From Ciborinia camelliae (Eukaryota > Ascomycota > Leotiomycetes > Helotiales > Sclerotiniaceae), in contig JANPYM010000013.1 in assembly GCA_025890175.1 (NCBI GenBank), positions 1,194,777-1,258,776 on the forward strand: a DNA stretch of 64,000 nucleotides, written 5' to 3'. The stretch's first letter is position 1. Every line of letters begins with the position of its first letter. The translations under genes and the position numbers were made by a program. This document shows positions 42,822 to 53,870 of this stretch, piece by piece. Under the pieces are notes generated by a model, which was not told where the DNA came from, ran no database searches, and was given only the letters and a program-made list of their open reading frames with translations.

Positions 42822-44360
42822 TCAATCATCCATATGCTGTCTGGCAAACGAACTTCTAGCCCTAAGTCTCGGACCATATCTCTCCAAGATAAAAGGAATC
42901 GGAAGCAAGAAAACCGCCAAACAAGCCAAGATTGATCCGGCCCAATTATATCCCAGCTTCACAAACATCTGTTTTCCAAACAGGGGGAATCCCGCGCCCG
43001 CCAAATTTCGCACCAATCCCACGCCAGCCAATGCGCTCGCCGAGAAGACCATGTAGCTATCCTCAACATAAAGGTACGTCATCAGAATAAGCGCGTAGAA
43101 AGAATATCCAAAGAGCGTCGTGGCGAGGATCGGGACCATCCAATGGATGTGATATTGGGGCGGGGAAGTCCATGCAAACCAGAAGAGACTGATGGGTAAG
43201 AGAACGGCCGCGAGTTTGCTGAGTTGTACTCGTGCTTCGGGTATGTTTTTGAATCTTTCATCTTTGGCAGGGTCGAGCGCCTCTTCGGATTGCGATTCCC
43301 TCATTCCGGCTGCGCGGATTCGCGTTTGATAGTAGTGTTCCTGCCATGTGTTGATCATGGGGCCCAAGCTGATGCCGATGATGAGGCCAAGAAAACAAAG
43401 GCCCACGCCCATTGTATTGAACCCATATCCCATTTTGCCAAAGACGAGATTGAATGCGCTGTTGAAGAGAAAGGAAAGACCGTAGAGGAAGCCATTGTAA
43501 AGCGCTGCAAAAATGATCACGGGCTCGGTTCCGAGAAAGCGGAAGGGTCGGGAGAGCGTGTCTTTGAACAATTGTCCCAGCGATTTGCTCTGCATTTCCG
43601 TGGGTACCGTGGCAACTATCCTACCCGCAGACTTATTTGCCCGGTTTGCACGTCTCCGCAGTATCACCGAACGTCTTGTCTCGTTCTGGAAGATCAAAAG
43701 TACCACGACGAGGATTGACCAGAATCCACCACAGATTCCTAGTAAAGCCCAGAAGACTTCCCGCCACCCACGTGTTTGTGCAACAAAGGACATCAAGAAA
43801 TACCCAGAAGGACTCCCACAAACACCAGCCCAGAGGAATATGCTCATTGCTGGGCCTATTTGATCTCGAGGCCAGAGATCCGCTATCGTTCCACCAAAAT
43901 TGGCAATCGTTACACTGGCGAAGAGACCCGAAAAGAATCTCAAGACGAGAAATCCTTCAATGCTCTGCACGAGTGCGGTTCCAAGGAGGAATAGAAGGAA
44001 TGTCCCATATGGAATAATGTACAGGTAAGTCCTCCCATAATACTCAGAGAGCGGCGCTAATGTCATCGGGCCCAATGCCAGTCCCAGAATGTAGAGTGAG
44101 AGACCCAACACTCCAATTTCAGGACCGACATTAAATGACTCGATCAATTTTTCCTCGGCCGGTGAATATCCAGATGCTCCCCATGATACCGATAAGTCGA
44201 TGAGTGTAATACTAGCCACAATCGTCCATTTTCTCCAGAAAGGAAAGTTTCGAGGATCAGATGGATCACCGGATCGGAATGTCAAGATTTCCAATTCGGT
44301 GCCGGTTGTTCTCGTCGATTGCTCGGGCTGGGATGACCATAGTCCTTCCTCTTGGTCCAT
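42822..44360 (-). CDS. MFS transporter, drug:H+ antiporter-1 (DHA1) type
   Basis: A single exon encodes 512 residues with twelve predicted membrane helices. The N-terminal helix pair starts after NFPFWRKWTIVASITLIDLS. The loop between helices 2 and 3 is LGPMTLAPLSEYYGRTYLYI, the fungal form of MFS motif A. RFFSGLFASVTIANFGGTIA and WAGVCGSPSGYFLMSF follow, and the helix 6-7 loop is a long basic cytoplasmic region (RRSVILRRRANRANKSAG). The C-terminal half includes YNGFLYGLSFLFNSAFNLVF and SASALAGVGLVRNLAGAGFP, the latter typical of DHA1 motif C-like segments. Such proteins export drugs, polyamines or metabolites with proton exchange at the plasma membrane; the substrate cannot be told from sequence. 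It is convergent with the alginate-lyase-like gene. Confidence 0.9.
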   Translation of the reverse strand: MDQEEGLWSSQPEQSTRTTGTELEILTFRSGDPSDPRNFPFWRKWTIVASITLIDLSVSWGASGYSPAEEKLIESFNVGPEIGVLGLSLYILGLALGPMTLAPLSEYYGRTYLYIIPYGTFLLFLLGTALVQSIEGFLVLRFFSGLFASVTIANFGGTIADLWPRDQIGPAMSIFLWAGVCGSPSGYFLMSFVAQTRGWREVFWALLGICGGFWSILVVVLLIFQNETRRSVILRRRANRANKSAGRIVATVPTEMQSKSLGQLFKDTLSRPFRFLGTEPVIIFAALYNGFLYGLSFLFNSAFNLVFGKMGYGFNTMGVGLCFLGLIIGISLGPMINTWQEHYYQTRIRAAGMRESQSEEALDPAKDERFKNIPEARVQLSKLAAVLLPISLFWFAWTSPPQYHIHWMVPILATTLFGYSFYALILMTYLYVEDSYMVFSASALAGVGLVRNLAGAGFPLFGKQMFVKLGYNWAGSILACLAVFLLPIPFILERYGPRLRARSSFARQHMDD

Positions 44361-45782
44361 GATTGCGCTGATGATATATATGTACTGGAGAGTAAGTTCG
44401 TGGCCGTTAAGTCACAAAGGTAAGGGACGGAAGGTCTTGGAGGGATTGGGTGCAGTTGGATCCCACTCAAGATTTAAACATGCAACTAGAATGAACTTCC
44501 ATCTCCTTTTATATTAAGTTGGCGTTGCGCCGTGATATTGTAGCATTACATGCGAAAATGGAGGCTTATCGCTACACATGCAGTGATGACCAAAACCATA
44601 AGATCTTGCATCGAATGAGGGGTAGATGCCATCTGTTGGATAATTATTGTATATATGGGGAAAGCATCAATTAATTAATCTTTATCTTTATCTTTATCTT
44701 TGTCGTTCATTATTATCCCATGACTTGTACCTCAAATAATATCGTGATTTAAATTGGTAAAATGGGTTATACTGCGGGTACCTAATAATTATACCTATTG
44801 CAGGTGATGATTGATGATTGATGATTTGATTTTTGAAACTAGATGACATTATGGCCTAAGGAGTACTATACAACTACTAGGTACCTAGTAGGTAGGTAGA
44901 TAGGTAGGTAGGTAGCATTGACTAGCATTATGGGGAAGGAGTACCGGTACAGTATTAGTAGGTACCAAGGATTAGGAGCACCCGAAAGCACCGCGCTGAT
45001 TCTATCTAGATGGAATGAATTCTCAATACATAATAATATCCATCTACTTGTTTTCCCCTCAAAATATGAAGGTAGTCCTTTGTGAACATTTCCTTTTCTT
45101 TCCTTCTCCCTACTTAGATATCTTGTAAGATACATACCTAGGTACATATACATCTGCTAAAACCAATAAAAAGATATTGGGTAGAATGAAAGCCACTGTT
45201 GACGAGTCCCTGGCCGGAGGGATGGATGTTCCCATGCAAGCTCCGGGTGTTGTTATTAGCTACGTCCTAGGTAGTGTGACATTCCATAAGGGCCGGGTAT
45301 GATTGATATCTCAAATAGCCAAGTGCAAATGGCAATGGAGAAAGACTCCAATATGCATCTACCTCCGTACGCATACTGGTATCACGAAGGCTCCTTCTAC
45401 CGGATTAGAGAGTTACATTCGGTACTTATCGGTTATCATATAGGTATCAGTACCTACCTTAGGTACCTAATTACCTAGGTAGGTCCTATCATTTGAACCC
45501 TTGAAGCGATATCCATCGTGCAACTACAGTCTGTACGGAGTAAGACCTGCGACTACCTACCTAGGTAAGACAGACTCCGAGCTGTGGAGTTCCGTTTATA
45601 TTTTTGGTGTAATCCATGTCAATGGAAACTTGGATCGGACTTGATGATTCTCCGCCTGCTCGCCACAAGGACCTCACTTCACAAAGTAACCTTGGTTTAA
45701 AACAAGGCATGAGCCTGTTCTCTGGTGGCATTTTTAACTTTCATTGATCAGATCAATTCCATACCAAGATCGGGTTCAAAGT
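44361..45782. other. Intergenic stretch between the MFS gene and the regulator gene
   Basis: These 1.4 kb hold the 5' regions of two divergent genes. A (CTTTAT)n-like tract lies at about 44679-44700 and TAGG/CCTA tracts lie at 44879-44915 and 45451-45485. No gene was supported. Confidence 0.55.
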
Positions 45783-48192
45783 ATGAGTAAAAGAAGCCGA
45801 CCACCACCAGGCCAGCCCGAGACTTACGGATATTCTTCCGTACCCGCCCCCGCTTCTGCCACCGCCTCAGAATTTCAAGGTCCAGTCCAACAAAATATCA
45901 TTAACACGACTGAACAATGGACCTTTGATAATGGCTACAACGATCCTAACTTTGGTTACATGATTCCATTGCCAGTGGGAAATAATCTGGGAAGTCAGTA
46001 CGGTCCCGATACATCGAGAGCATCTCGTGATCCTAATAGCTTAGAACGATCTTCCGTGACAGAAGAATCTCTACTTGATCTACTGGATGGTTCACATACT
46101 CCTGACAAACCTGCACGCATAATTCCCAAAGCGAACCCCAAGCAGTTACCAGAAGCTCTCAAATATTTGGCCCCCATACCTACGCAAAGAAATGTTTCTC
46201 ATCAATCTGAGAATCCGCAATCGAGGCTGGTTCAGCAACCCTCACCTCATGACATATTACGTCTTCGACAAAGTCCCCAAAATCCCCACCATCCCCACCA
46301 ACAAGTTCCAAATGCACAGTCAGTATCGTGTCTTCCAAGCAGATAGAAGCTGGCTAATATTCTTCGTTGAGACCAATTCCTTATCAGCCTTCCGCGATAT
46401 ATCCGACTACTCTCGCAGAAGTAAATAACCCATTTCTGTATGGCAATGTCGACGTGTTATCGCAGCCATTGGAAATAGAAATAGGTCCTGTGCTACCGGC
46501 CTCGTTTTCTAAAGGAAAGCGGAAACAGTCTTTAAGTCCTTCTCCATCGCCGGAGCCTCACTTATCTCGCCCAAGAAGGACCGCAAAAGCCAAACGTCGC
46601 CGCGAACACAGCCCTTCTCCTTCCTCGTACTCTCCATTTGGCTCCGAATGGTGGGAAAGTGACGCTTCACTTTGTTGGAGATGTCGAAAACACAATGCCA
46701 ATGTAAATTGATTTTTCTTTACCGAATCAACTTATAGGGAGGAAATTTCCCATTATGACCTCAAGAACATTAACTGACGTGACTACACTACAGCACTTGA
46801 TATCAGGATTTTGTGATTCTTGCATCCGAGTATCAAACTTCAATGTCGCTCCAAGTAGTCAAGGAACGAGGACCGAAAATCTAGAAAGCTTGGTCTTATA
46901 TCTTCTACCATGTTCGTCTTCCTCTCTACCCATTTTTAATTTATGCATCTAATCAAGATTTAGCACACATGGAAGAAAACCTCCGCGCGATTCCACGGAC
47001 TGCACTCAAGACCAAAACCTGGCGAATGTTTTCGGCCGAAAGGGCTGAAAAGGCCTTCGACCATGACTTTGACAATGTCGTCTTTAGAGATCATTTCGTA
47101 TTAGCACAGGAGCAAGCTCGTTCAACCGGTGTTTTCGACGAAAAATACTCGGATTTGATGGCAATAGCTCAAACATACCAAGAATCCATTCTTCAACCCG
47201 TGCGTACATACTTTTGTTCACCGTCCCGAATTCCATCCAGGGACATCTCGTCTAACATTAAACGTATGCAGAACAAATCCCTCGAAGCCTCTTGCAGAAT
47301 CCTGATCGAGTGCTGCGAGTTGTATAAATGCTTCATCACAACCACCATGCCAGCACCCCCCATCCCGGTGCTCAACCTTCTCGAAAAGATTCGCACCACG
47401 CGCAGCACGATGCGTCGAGCCTTCAAGGAATACCAAGCCCTCGCACTCGCCCCGTCGGACTTTCGCTCTCGCCGTGATTGGCTCCCTTCATTCCTCTCCG
47501 CATGTTCCCTGGCAATCTCGGCCGTCGTGTTTATCGATATGATGATCGCGATGCCATCACCCTATAAAGAGAGGATATGGGGCGTGAAATGGCACGAGAG
47601 GATCACGGATATCAGACATGGGGGTTACGGAATGATGTTAGAGGTTCTTCGAGCGAATACAAAGAATGTCAATCCACTAGAATTAAGTTGTTGGAACCAG
47701 GATTTTGGCATCGATACCAATTTCCAGATATCGAACAACGATCCCCATGACGCTTTTGCTGGGGATCAATTCATAAACACGCCATACAGCAGCGGATACG
47801 TCGATCTTTCCTCTCAGCCCCAGCAGTTCCCCTATGGACTCGCAACCGCAACCGCAACCGCAACCGCCACCCAACCAGACTTTACCCCCGACATGTTATA
47901 CGCGAACGCGCATTACGACGCCCCAACATATTACGCCGACTGGCAACAAACACAAACACAAATACAAATGCAAATGCAACAACAAGCCCAAGCCGCGGCC
48001 GCTGAAGAACGAAGAATCCTCCTCGGCGAGAATTCGCCCGAAGCGCTGCACGGCATGCTGGCGGTCAAATCGTGGCAGCTGCGCAATTACGAACATTTGA
48101 AGCTGGGCGAGGATATTTTTAAAAAGGATTTGTATCGGCAGGCGACGATTAATCCGATTGCGGGGCTGTGGAGGATCTTTGATATGAAGTGA
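45783..48192 (+). CDS. Putative fungal transcription regulator with a CxxC...CxxC metal-binding motif
   Basis: Four exons (45783-46318, 46372-46702, 46794-46911, 46964-48192) give 737 residues. The first 180 residues are Ser/Pro/Gln-rich and disordered, starting MSKRSRPPPGQPETYGYSSV. A basic stretch (RPRRTAKAKRRREHSPSPSS, residues about 255-275) resembles a nuclear localisation signal. It is followed by SLCWRCRKHNAN and, across the third exon start, HLISGFCDSCIRVSNFN, so two CxxC pairs lie about 14 residues apart like a small zinc-binding domain. The last exon is helical (residues about 350-600) and then carries ATATAT and QTQIQMQMQQQAQAAAAEE low-complexity tracts from hexanucleotide coding repeats. 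The four-exon total is a multiple of three. A regulator is the best guess; the first join has an alternative 70 nt downstream. There is no known family name. Confidence 0.7.
47841..47868 (+). repeat. Coding hexanucleotide microsatellite in the regulator gene
   Basis: GCAACC repeats four or more times and encodes alternating Ala-Thr within the last exon of the regulator. A second simple region 47946-47985 encodes alternating Gln with Thr, Ile and Met. Confidence 0.85.
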
Positions 48193-49397
48193 TGTGAGGA
48201 ATGGGGGGTGCAGGGGAGGGAATGGGGGGTGGTGTTGTGTTGTGTTTTTTGAGGGGAGGGGAGGGGAGGGGATGTGAGGGAATGTGATGGGGGGGAGAGG
48301 GACAGGGCTAAGACTAAAAATACCTACCTATTTATATAGAAAAGAGGAAAGAAAAAGCAAAAGAAATATCCATTACAAATAATGAATGAACCTCCCGATT
48401 CTTATAAATATAAATATAAATCAGCACTTGACACTTGACACTTGATACTTGATACTTGATACATGAATAAATCACCGTTCGTTCGGAAGAGAAATTGAGA
48501 AATTGAGAAATCCAAAAATTCAACAATCTATATTAATCGAGGGGATAGATAATTATCTATGTTGGATGTCTGCACCTCTGGGGCTACCTCTGGGGCTACC
48601 TATCTAGAATCTAGATACCTAGATACGTTCTCGGTTCTTTCTCTCTGCTAAAGTTCCAAGGTTGGTTATGGGATATCTAGGTTGGTAGGTTGGTAGATAG
48701 GTGGGCGGGTATTCGATATTTATGATTCATTGTTGTTTTATACCTACCTACCTACCTACCTACCTACCTACCTACCTACCCAGCTAGCCAAATAGGGTAG
48801 GGTAGAGTGAGCAATAAGATATCCCATCCCATCCCATCCCATCCCATTCGCAATTAAATATACAGAAAATTAGAAAATTAGACGATTAATCAATTAGACA
48901 ACCAAAGACAGTAAGACAATGAGACAATGAGCCCATTAATCAATAACCAATTAAACAACCAATACCTACCCCTCTCTCTCTCTCTCTCTCTCTACCCTCT
49001 ACCATTACCTCCCTACCTCCCCCCATCTCTCCTTCCCTCCCTCCCTACCAACCAACCAACCTAGATAGATCACTTAGCCACTTAGTCACTTAACCATAAA
49101 AAAAAAAGAAGAAAAAAAAAAGAAGAAAAGCAATACGATAAAAATTGATATTTGTATATTCCCATTTACTCCCAAGTTTCTACTCTGAAAACAAAGTACT
49201 AAAACGAGTAGCCATCCAGCGACCCCAAAATATGTATGTATGTATGTTATGCAACCAAAACTACCCCCCGACACCGTCTACCCGTCCCATTTCACCTTTC
49301 TTTCCACTACATCTCGTCTCGTCTCCCCCCACCATGCTTAGTCAATAACAGACCATTCATTCATCAATCATTTCGTATCAATTCATACATCCATCCA
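48193..49397. other. Microsatellite-rich intergenic stretch between convergent genes
   Basis: About 1.2 kb between the regulator stop and the glucokinase stop. It contains (GGGGA)n near 48255-48272, (TACC)10 at 48741-48780, (ATCCC)n at 48821-48846 and (CT)n at 48971-48993. No gene was supported. Confidence 0.7.
48741..48780. repeat. (TACC)10 microsatellite
   Basis: Ten perfect tandem TACC units. The same tetranucleotide and its complement occur as shorter tracts across the window. Confidence 0.95.
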
Positions 49398-51179
49398 TTA
49401 CTCTCCAACGGCAACTTCCTCCCCGACAACATTTAGCTTCTTTCTCCAATTTCCAATATAATCTTGTTGTTTCTCCATCTTTGCTGCGACAAGCGCAATC
49501 AATGCGGCTCCAACTCCAGATCCATCCTTGGCAATACCAATTCTAATTCTTCTCTCCCCAACAGCTCCGATACCATCCATAGCTCTCAAAGCTTCTCTCA
49601 TATAATCCTCAAATCCTGGGTAGAATTCCACAAGAGAACCATCTACACCAATATCGATAACATCTTCCTCATTGACTGCCAAACCTGCTGCATCTGCTAG
49701 CTTATTAGCAGTAGCTGATGCAGCATCGGCAATCTTCAAATTCTTAATATCTTGAACGATAGAGGCAGTTGATTTTGGTCCAGGAGCAGCAGATTTAATA
49801 TCGAGACGGCCAGTTTGGAGAACAATGGCTCCAATGGCTACAGCTGCCAAACGAGCTGCGCGTTTACCGATAGCGTGAGAGATTTCCTTGACAGTTTGAG
49901 CGTCTTCTAACGAAGCAGCTGAGACACCAAGTGACTTCTCAAGTTCTTGACGAAGGGCACGAAGACCAACGCTGTTATCAGCTTCGGCAATTGAGAGAAT
50001 GGAGCTATCAACTGCCCACTGCTTGTAGAGAGGACCGGCTTCATCGATCGAAGTTGTTGAGTGGTAATCGTTATCTGCGGAAGAGCCGTCTTGGAAAAGA
50101 GGGATGGTAGGGCTCTTGATCATTTGGACGAGAACGGTTCTAAGAATTTCGCCCAAGAACATACCTGAAACTCTCTTTTCGAACATTTGAATTCCAGGGT
50201 TGACACTGTCCTTGTCAAGGATTTGGTCATAAATGGTGTTTGGCAAAACTTTGAGACCATTATCAAATGAACCCCATTCGGTGTTGACAACCATTTCACC
50301 AGTTGTCTTGTCGAAATCTCCTTCCATGGGCTTGGTCAACTTCTCGAGCTTTTCGACATAAGCACCATTGGTGCCAGTACCGAAAATAGCTCCAAGTAGC
50401 GTCTGAGTCTTGCCAGGAGAAGTATATGCTCTTGCCATCAGTGTTCCAACTGTATCATTTACAAGAGCAGCCACCTTCACTGGCAGATGTAGTTTATCAA
50501 TCTCCTTTTGTAGCAGTTCACAAACATCTTGTCCTACCGCATCCGCAATATCGAATCCTTTTGTCCATCTGATCAAAGTTCCTCTATTGATACCAATTTG
50601 GTGGACTGGGAAACTGAATGTGAACCCGAGTCTGAAGATATGTTCATCCCTGAATCCATCTGGAGAACTGACGGTGTTGCGACGTCTGATATGAGCCTCA
50701 AAATGGTCTTCGTGATGGGTTTTGAGGAAAATTTCGATTTGTTTCGCCAAAAATGAAAATAGATCCGATGCGGTCTTAGCCACCATCAACTCTCGGGGTA
50801 TCGCAACTTTCGATTGTGTGAGACTGAATGTGGTATCTCCGTGCAACTGAATTGAGCAAACTCGGAAATTTGTTCCTCCAAGATCAACCGCCAAGTATAG
50901 TCCCTATGATTCATCAGTTTTATGCATAAAAATGGGGCTTTTCTTTTCCGACCTTTTCCGTGCCGTTAGGAACTCCAGTGACATATGTAGGAATTTGGCT
51001 CATGGTGGTTGCGTTCTTTCCCAATCCCTCATCTACGCAGACATCAGTTCTATGCTATAGGTTTGTTGGCAGACAAACATACTCATCTCCGCGATGAATT
51101 CGGCAACACCTCTTTGCACATCCTCATCTGTGTATTCAAACTCGGCGGCAACGCGCTTTGTTTCTGCCAATAAAGACAT
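49398..51179 (-). CDS. GLK1: Glucokinase (hexokinase family)
   Basis: Three exons (51179-51083, 51032-50953, 50903-49398) give 560 residues. The enzyme phosphorylates glucose with ATP in the cytosol at the start of glycolysis. The N-terminus MSLLAETKRVAAEFEYTDED is characteristic of filamentous fungal glucokinase, followed by TYVTGVPNGTEKGLYLAVDL and the phosphate-1 loop DLGGTNFRVCSIQL. The substrate segment LGFTFSFPVHQIGINRGTLI RWTKGFD, with the catalytic Asp in VAALVNDTVGTLMARAYTSP, and GAIFGTGTNGAYVEKLEKL follow. The C-terminal part has IGVDGSLVEFYPGFEDYMRE and RIGIAKDGSGVGAALIALVA, the adenosine-binding loop. Donor GTATGT in the first intron and GTCGGA in the second are as expected. Glycolysis-linked neighbours are absent, although glycerol kinase is about 20 kb away. 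Confidence 0.96.
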
Positions 51180-52084
51180 TTTGTATGGTCTTGATATTGG
51201 TACTTCTGTAGGAAATGGATGTGGCGATTCGCAGGTGCCTTGATCTAAGACGTTGGCTCGAGGAGAATACGATGTTGGTGAATACGGCTGGGGTGATCTC
51301 GAATAGAGAGGGGGGGTATCAGTGAATAAGAATTGAACAATCTATGATGGAAAGAATTAGTAAGATCCCACATAATACAATCATAGCTCGTGACCAATTT
51401 ACCAAGACAACAACCAAGAAGGTAAAAGAGGCTAAATGTACGAGGCTGATAGGATTCGGTCTCGATACCTTGTGAGATTTGAATAGGTTGGATTCGGTAA
51501 AATGTGGTATTGGTGGTTGTGTCTGGATATATATAGGTATTGGTGAAGGAGGGTTTGAAGGAGAAGGAGAAGCAGAAGCAGAGGTAGATGTTGATGTTGA
51601 TGTAGAAGAATGAGGATATAATTCGGAAGATGTAGGAATCTTCTTCTTTTTATTAGAATTGGAGTTAACGGGCGGGTCGCCCTTTCCAATTGAGGACGTA
51701 ATTTTGGTTAGGATGGGGGAGTTTATGGCCAACTTGGCGGGAGGGCGGGGCAAGCCAATGTTAATCCTCCCTTTTCCCTCGAGAAACACCTCGTGAACTC
51801 AAACACGAGGGCAAATGAGCGGGAAAGTTGGAGGGGTAGAGTTTGGTGGAGGAGTATCGGGGGTCGGAACTTAAATGATGCTCCACTTATTCTCCACGTC
51901 TCTCGGTTGTGATTGGTTGATTGAAGTCCTCAATGTAAGGTTCTCTTCCAAAAAGAAGGGCCGTCTAAGGTATGATGCGGTGATACTTTGAACCTCCCCT
52001 CCCCTCAACTCTCTTCCCTGTCCTTCAAGGAACAAAGGAAGAAAGGAAGAAAGAAAGGAAAAATAGACTTCGAGCGATGATTGA

Positions 52085-52119
52085 TGACGACGATGATGAT
52101 GATGATGATGATGACGATG
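52085..52119. repeat. (GAT)n microsatellite
   Basis: Nine or so GAT/GAC units in a row upstream of the glucokinase gene. Confidence 0.9.
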
Positions 52120-53460
52120 CGGTTGTTGTTTGTACAAGATAATATATATTATATATATATATTATATAGTATATATATGCCTCAAATGATTAGTCCAGAA
52201 TCCAGGGGAGGGGGGGATGAATGGATAATCAGAGTCTCAGAGTTCATGAATGGTCAAATAAGGTAAATTCGTATAATATCGAGTATAATCGGGAGAAGGA
52301 GAAACCATTCGATGCATCAAGAGTCGAACAACTGATTTTGGTATAGGTAAGGTAGGGTAGGGTAGGGTAGGATTTGATATATATGTAGGTAGTATTGGTA
52401 TAGGAAGTAGTATTTGGTAACGGTATTGGTAGGTCTGTATTGATTGATATATTGTAGTCTTGTAGTCTTGTAGGTAGTAAATAGTTGGTATTATTGAGAT
52501 ATTAATTGGATCGTATGTATACTCGTATCGTAGGGAAAATAAGGTATCGATAGGTAGGTACTACCGATATATCTGTGCAGATATCTGTCAAACTGGAAGA
52601 AGATACAATAATAACCTGGCGAAAAAGAGGACAATTCTCAGTACCTATGTATAATAAGTATTCCGTAATAAAAGACTGGTGGTGGTTCTCTTATTCCTCT
52701 CGTCTAGAATTGAGAAATGATCACTGGTGGAGGTGGTGGATGCGATACATTGATAGGATCCCATGGGTGACGGACGGGTCATGGATCTTTCCTTTGAGTT
52801 AAGACTCCGAGGAGAGATGATTGATGATTGATGGAGTCTCCGAGATTTCACTTTGCTCTGCTTTGGATTACTCAAAGATCCATCCCGTCGTTATCCCGTT
52901 CGTGGAGAAGGCAGATATTGAAATTTCGTTGAATCGTTTTCGAGGTATCGTGACGTCGTAATATTAATATGCAGTCGGTACTTTTAGAAGTGTGGAGAGA
53001 TAAAAGCTGAGCATCGAATGGGAAAGCTTGATTGTCGCAAGGGCGATGTACCTAATAGAAATCTTCTCGGTCGAATACTAGGTAGGAGATATATATAACA
53101 ACTGTTAAATTGATATTATTAGAGAAGTTCCGAGACCGTTGTCTGTCATCGACCCCTTCATTATCATCGTTAAAGATGTATACACATATATATATATTAT
53201 TAGGAATTTAGAACGTTGTCTTCAAAGTATAACGGTCCACAGTGTATGAACTTTGGTTTTCGTTTTCGTTTCCCTTCAAATCATCAGGGTTACTCGTAGA
53301 TCTTCATTCCCGTTTGTTCAATTTAATACAAGTGGCGGGTACGCCGTCTGATGGTAATTTCTCAAGTTTCGGTTGTTGCTGTAATAAAATGAAAGGTAGA
53401 TACAGTACTAGACCACTTCTATTTGTTCGACAGGGGTTTTGCACCAAAAGTCAACCACTT

Positions 53461-53870
53461 TAATAATTCATATAATTTCTAATATCAATAAAATTATTTT
53501 TATTATTTATAATATAGATTATTTCGAAAGGAAATATGATTAAAAAATATATAATTTATTTTTAGAAATTTTTTAGTTTATATAATTAAAATACAAAGTT
53601 ACTTAATAGTTTTTGAATCAATTTTTGCGGCGAAAATCAATAAAAAATTTAATTTCAACTTTAAAGATTAAATATTTTACGAATATAATTTTTTAGCTTT
53701 TCAAAATTTAATTATATAATCTTTTTATAAAAATCTTTAATATATTAATAGGAATTAATGATTAAACTTTTAATTGTATTAAAATATTAAAGTGAAATGT
53801 ATGTATTTTGATTGATTTGGGTGTAAATTTAAGCATCAACTAATATAAGTGGAGGGGTACTGTAGATACC
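53461..53870. other. Extreme AT-rich island
   Basis: About 400 nt are roughly 85 percent A and T by eye, with long runs of A and T and almost no C or G pairs. The flanks return to normal composition abruptly at about 53460. No open frame of size runs through it. Possible sources are a mutated repeat relic or inserted organelle DNA. Confidence 0.6.

Noticed and set aside
51319..51789. 156-codon minus-strand frame upstream of glucokinase
   Set aside because: It is made from simple-sequence Ser/Thr/Pro repeats within the glucokinase leader or promoter. It lacks a domain.
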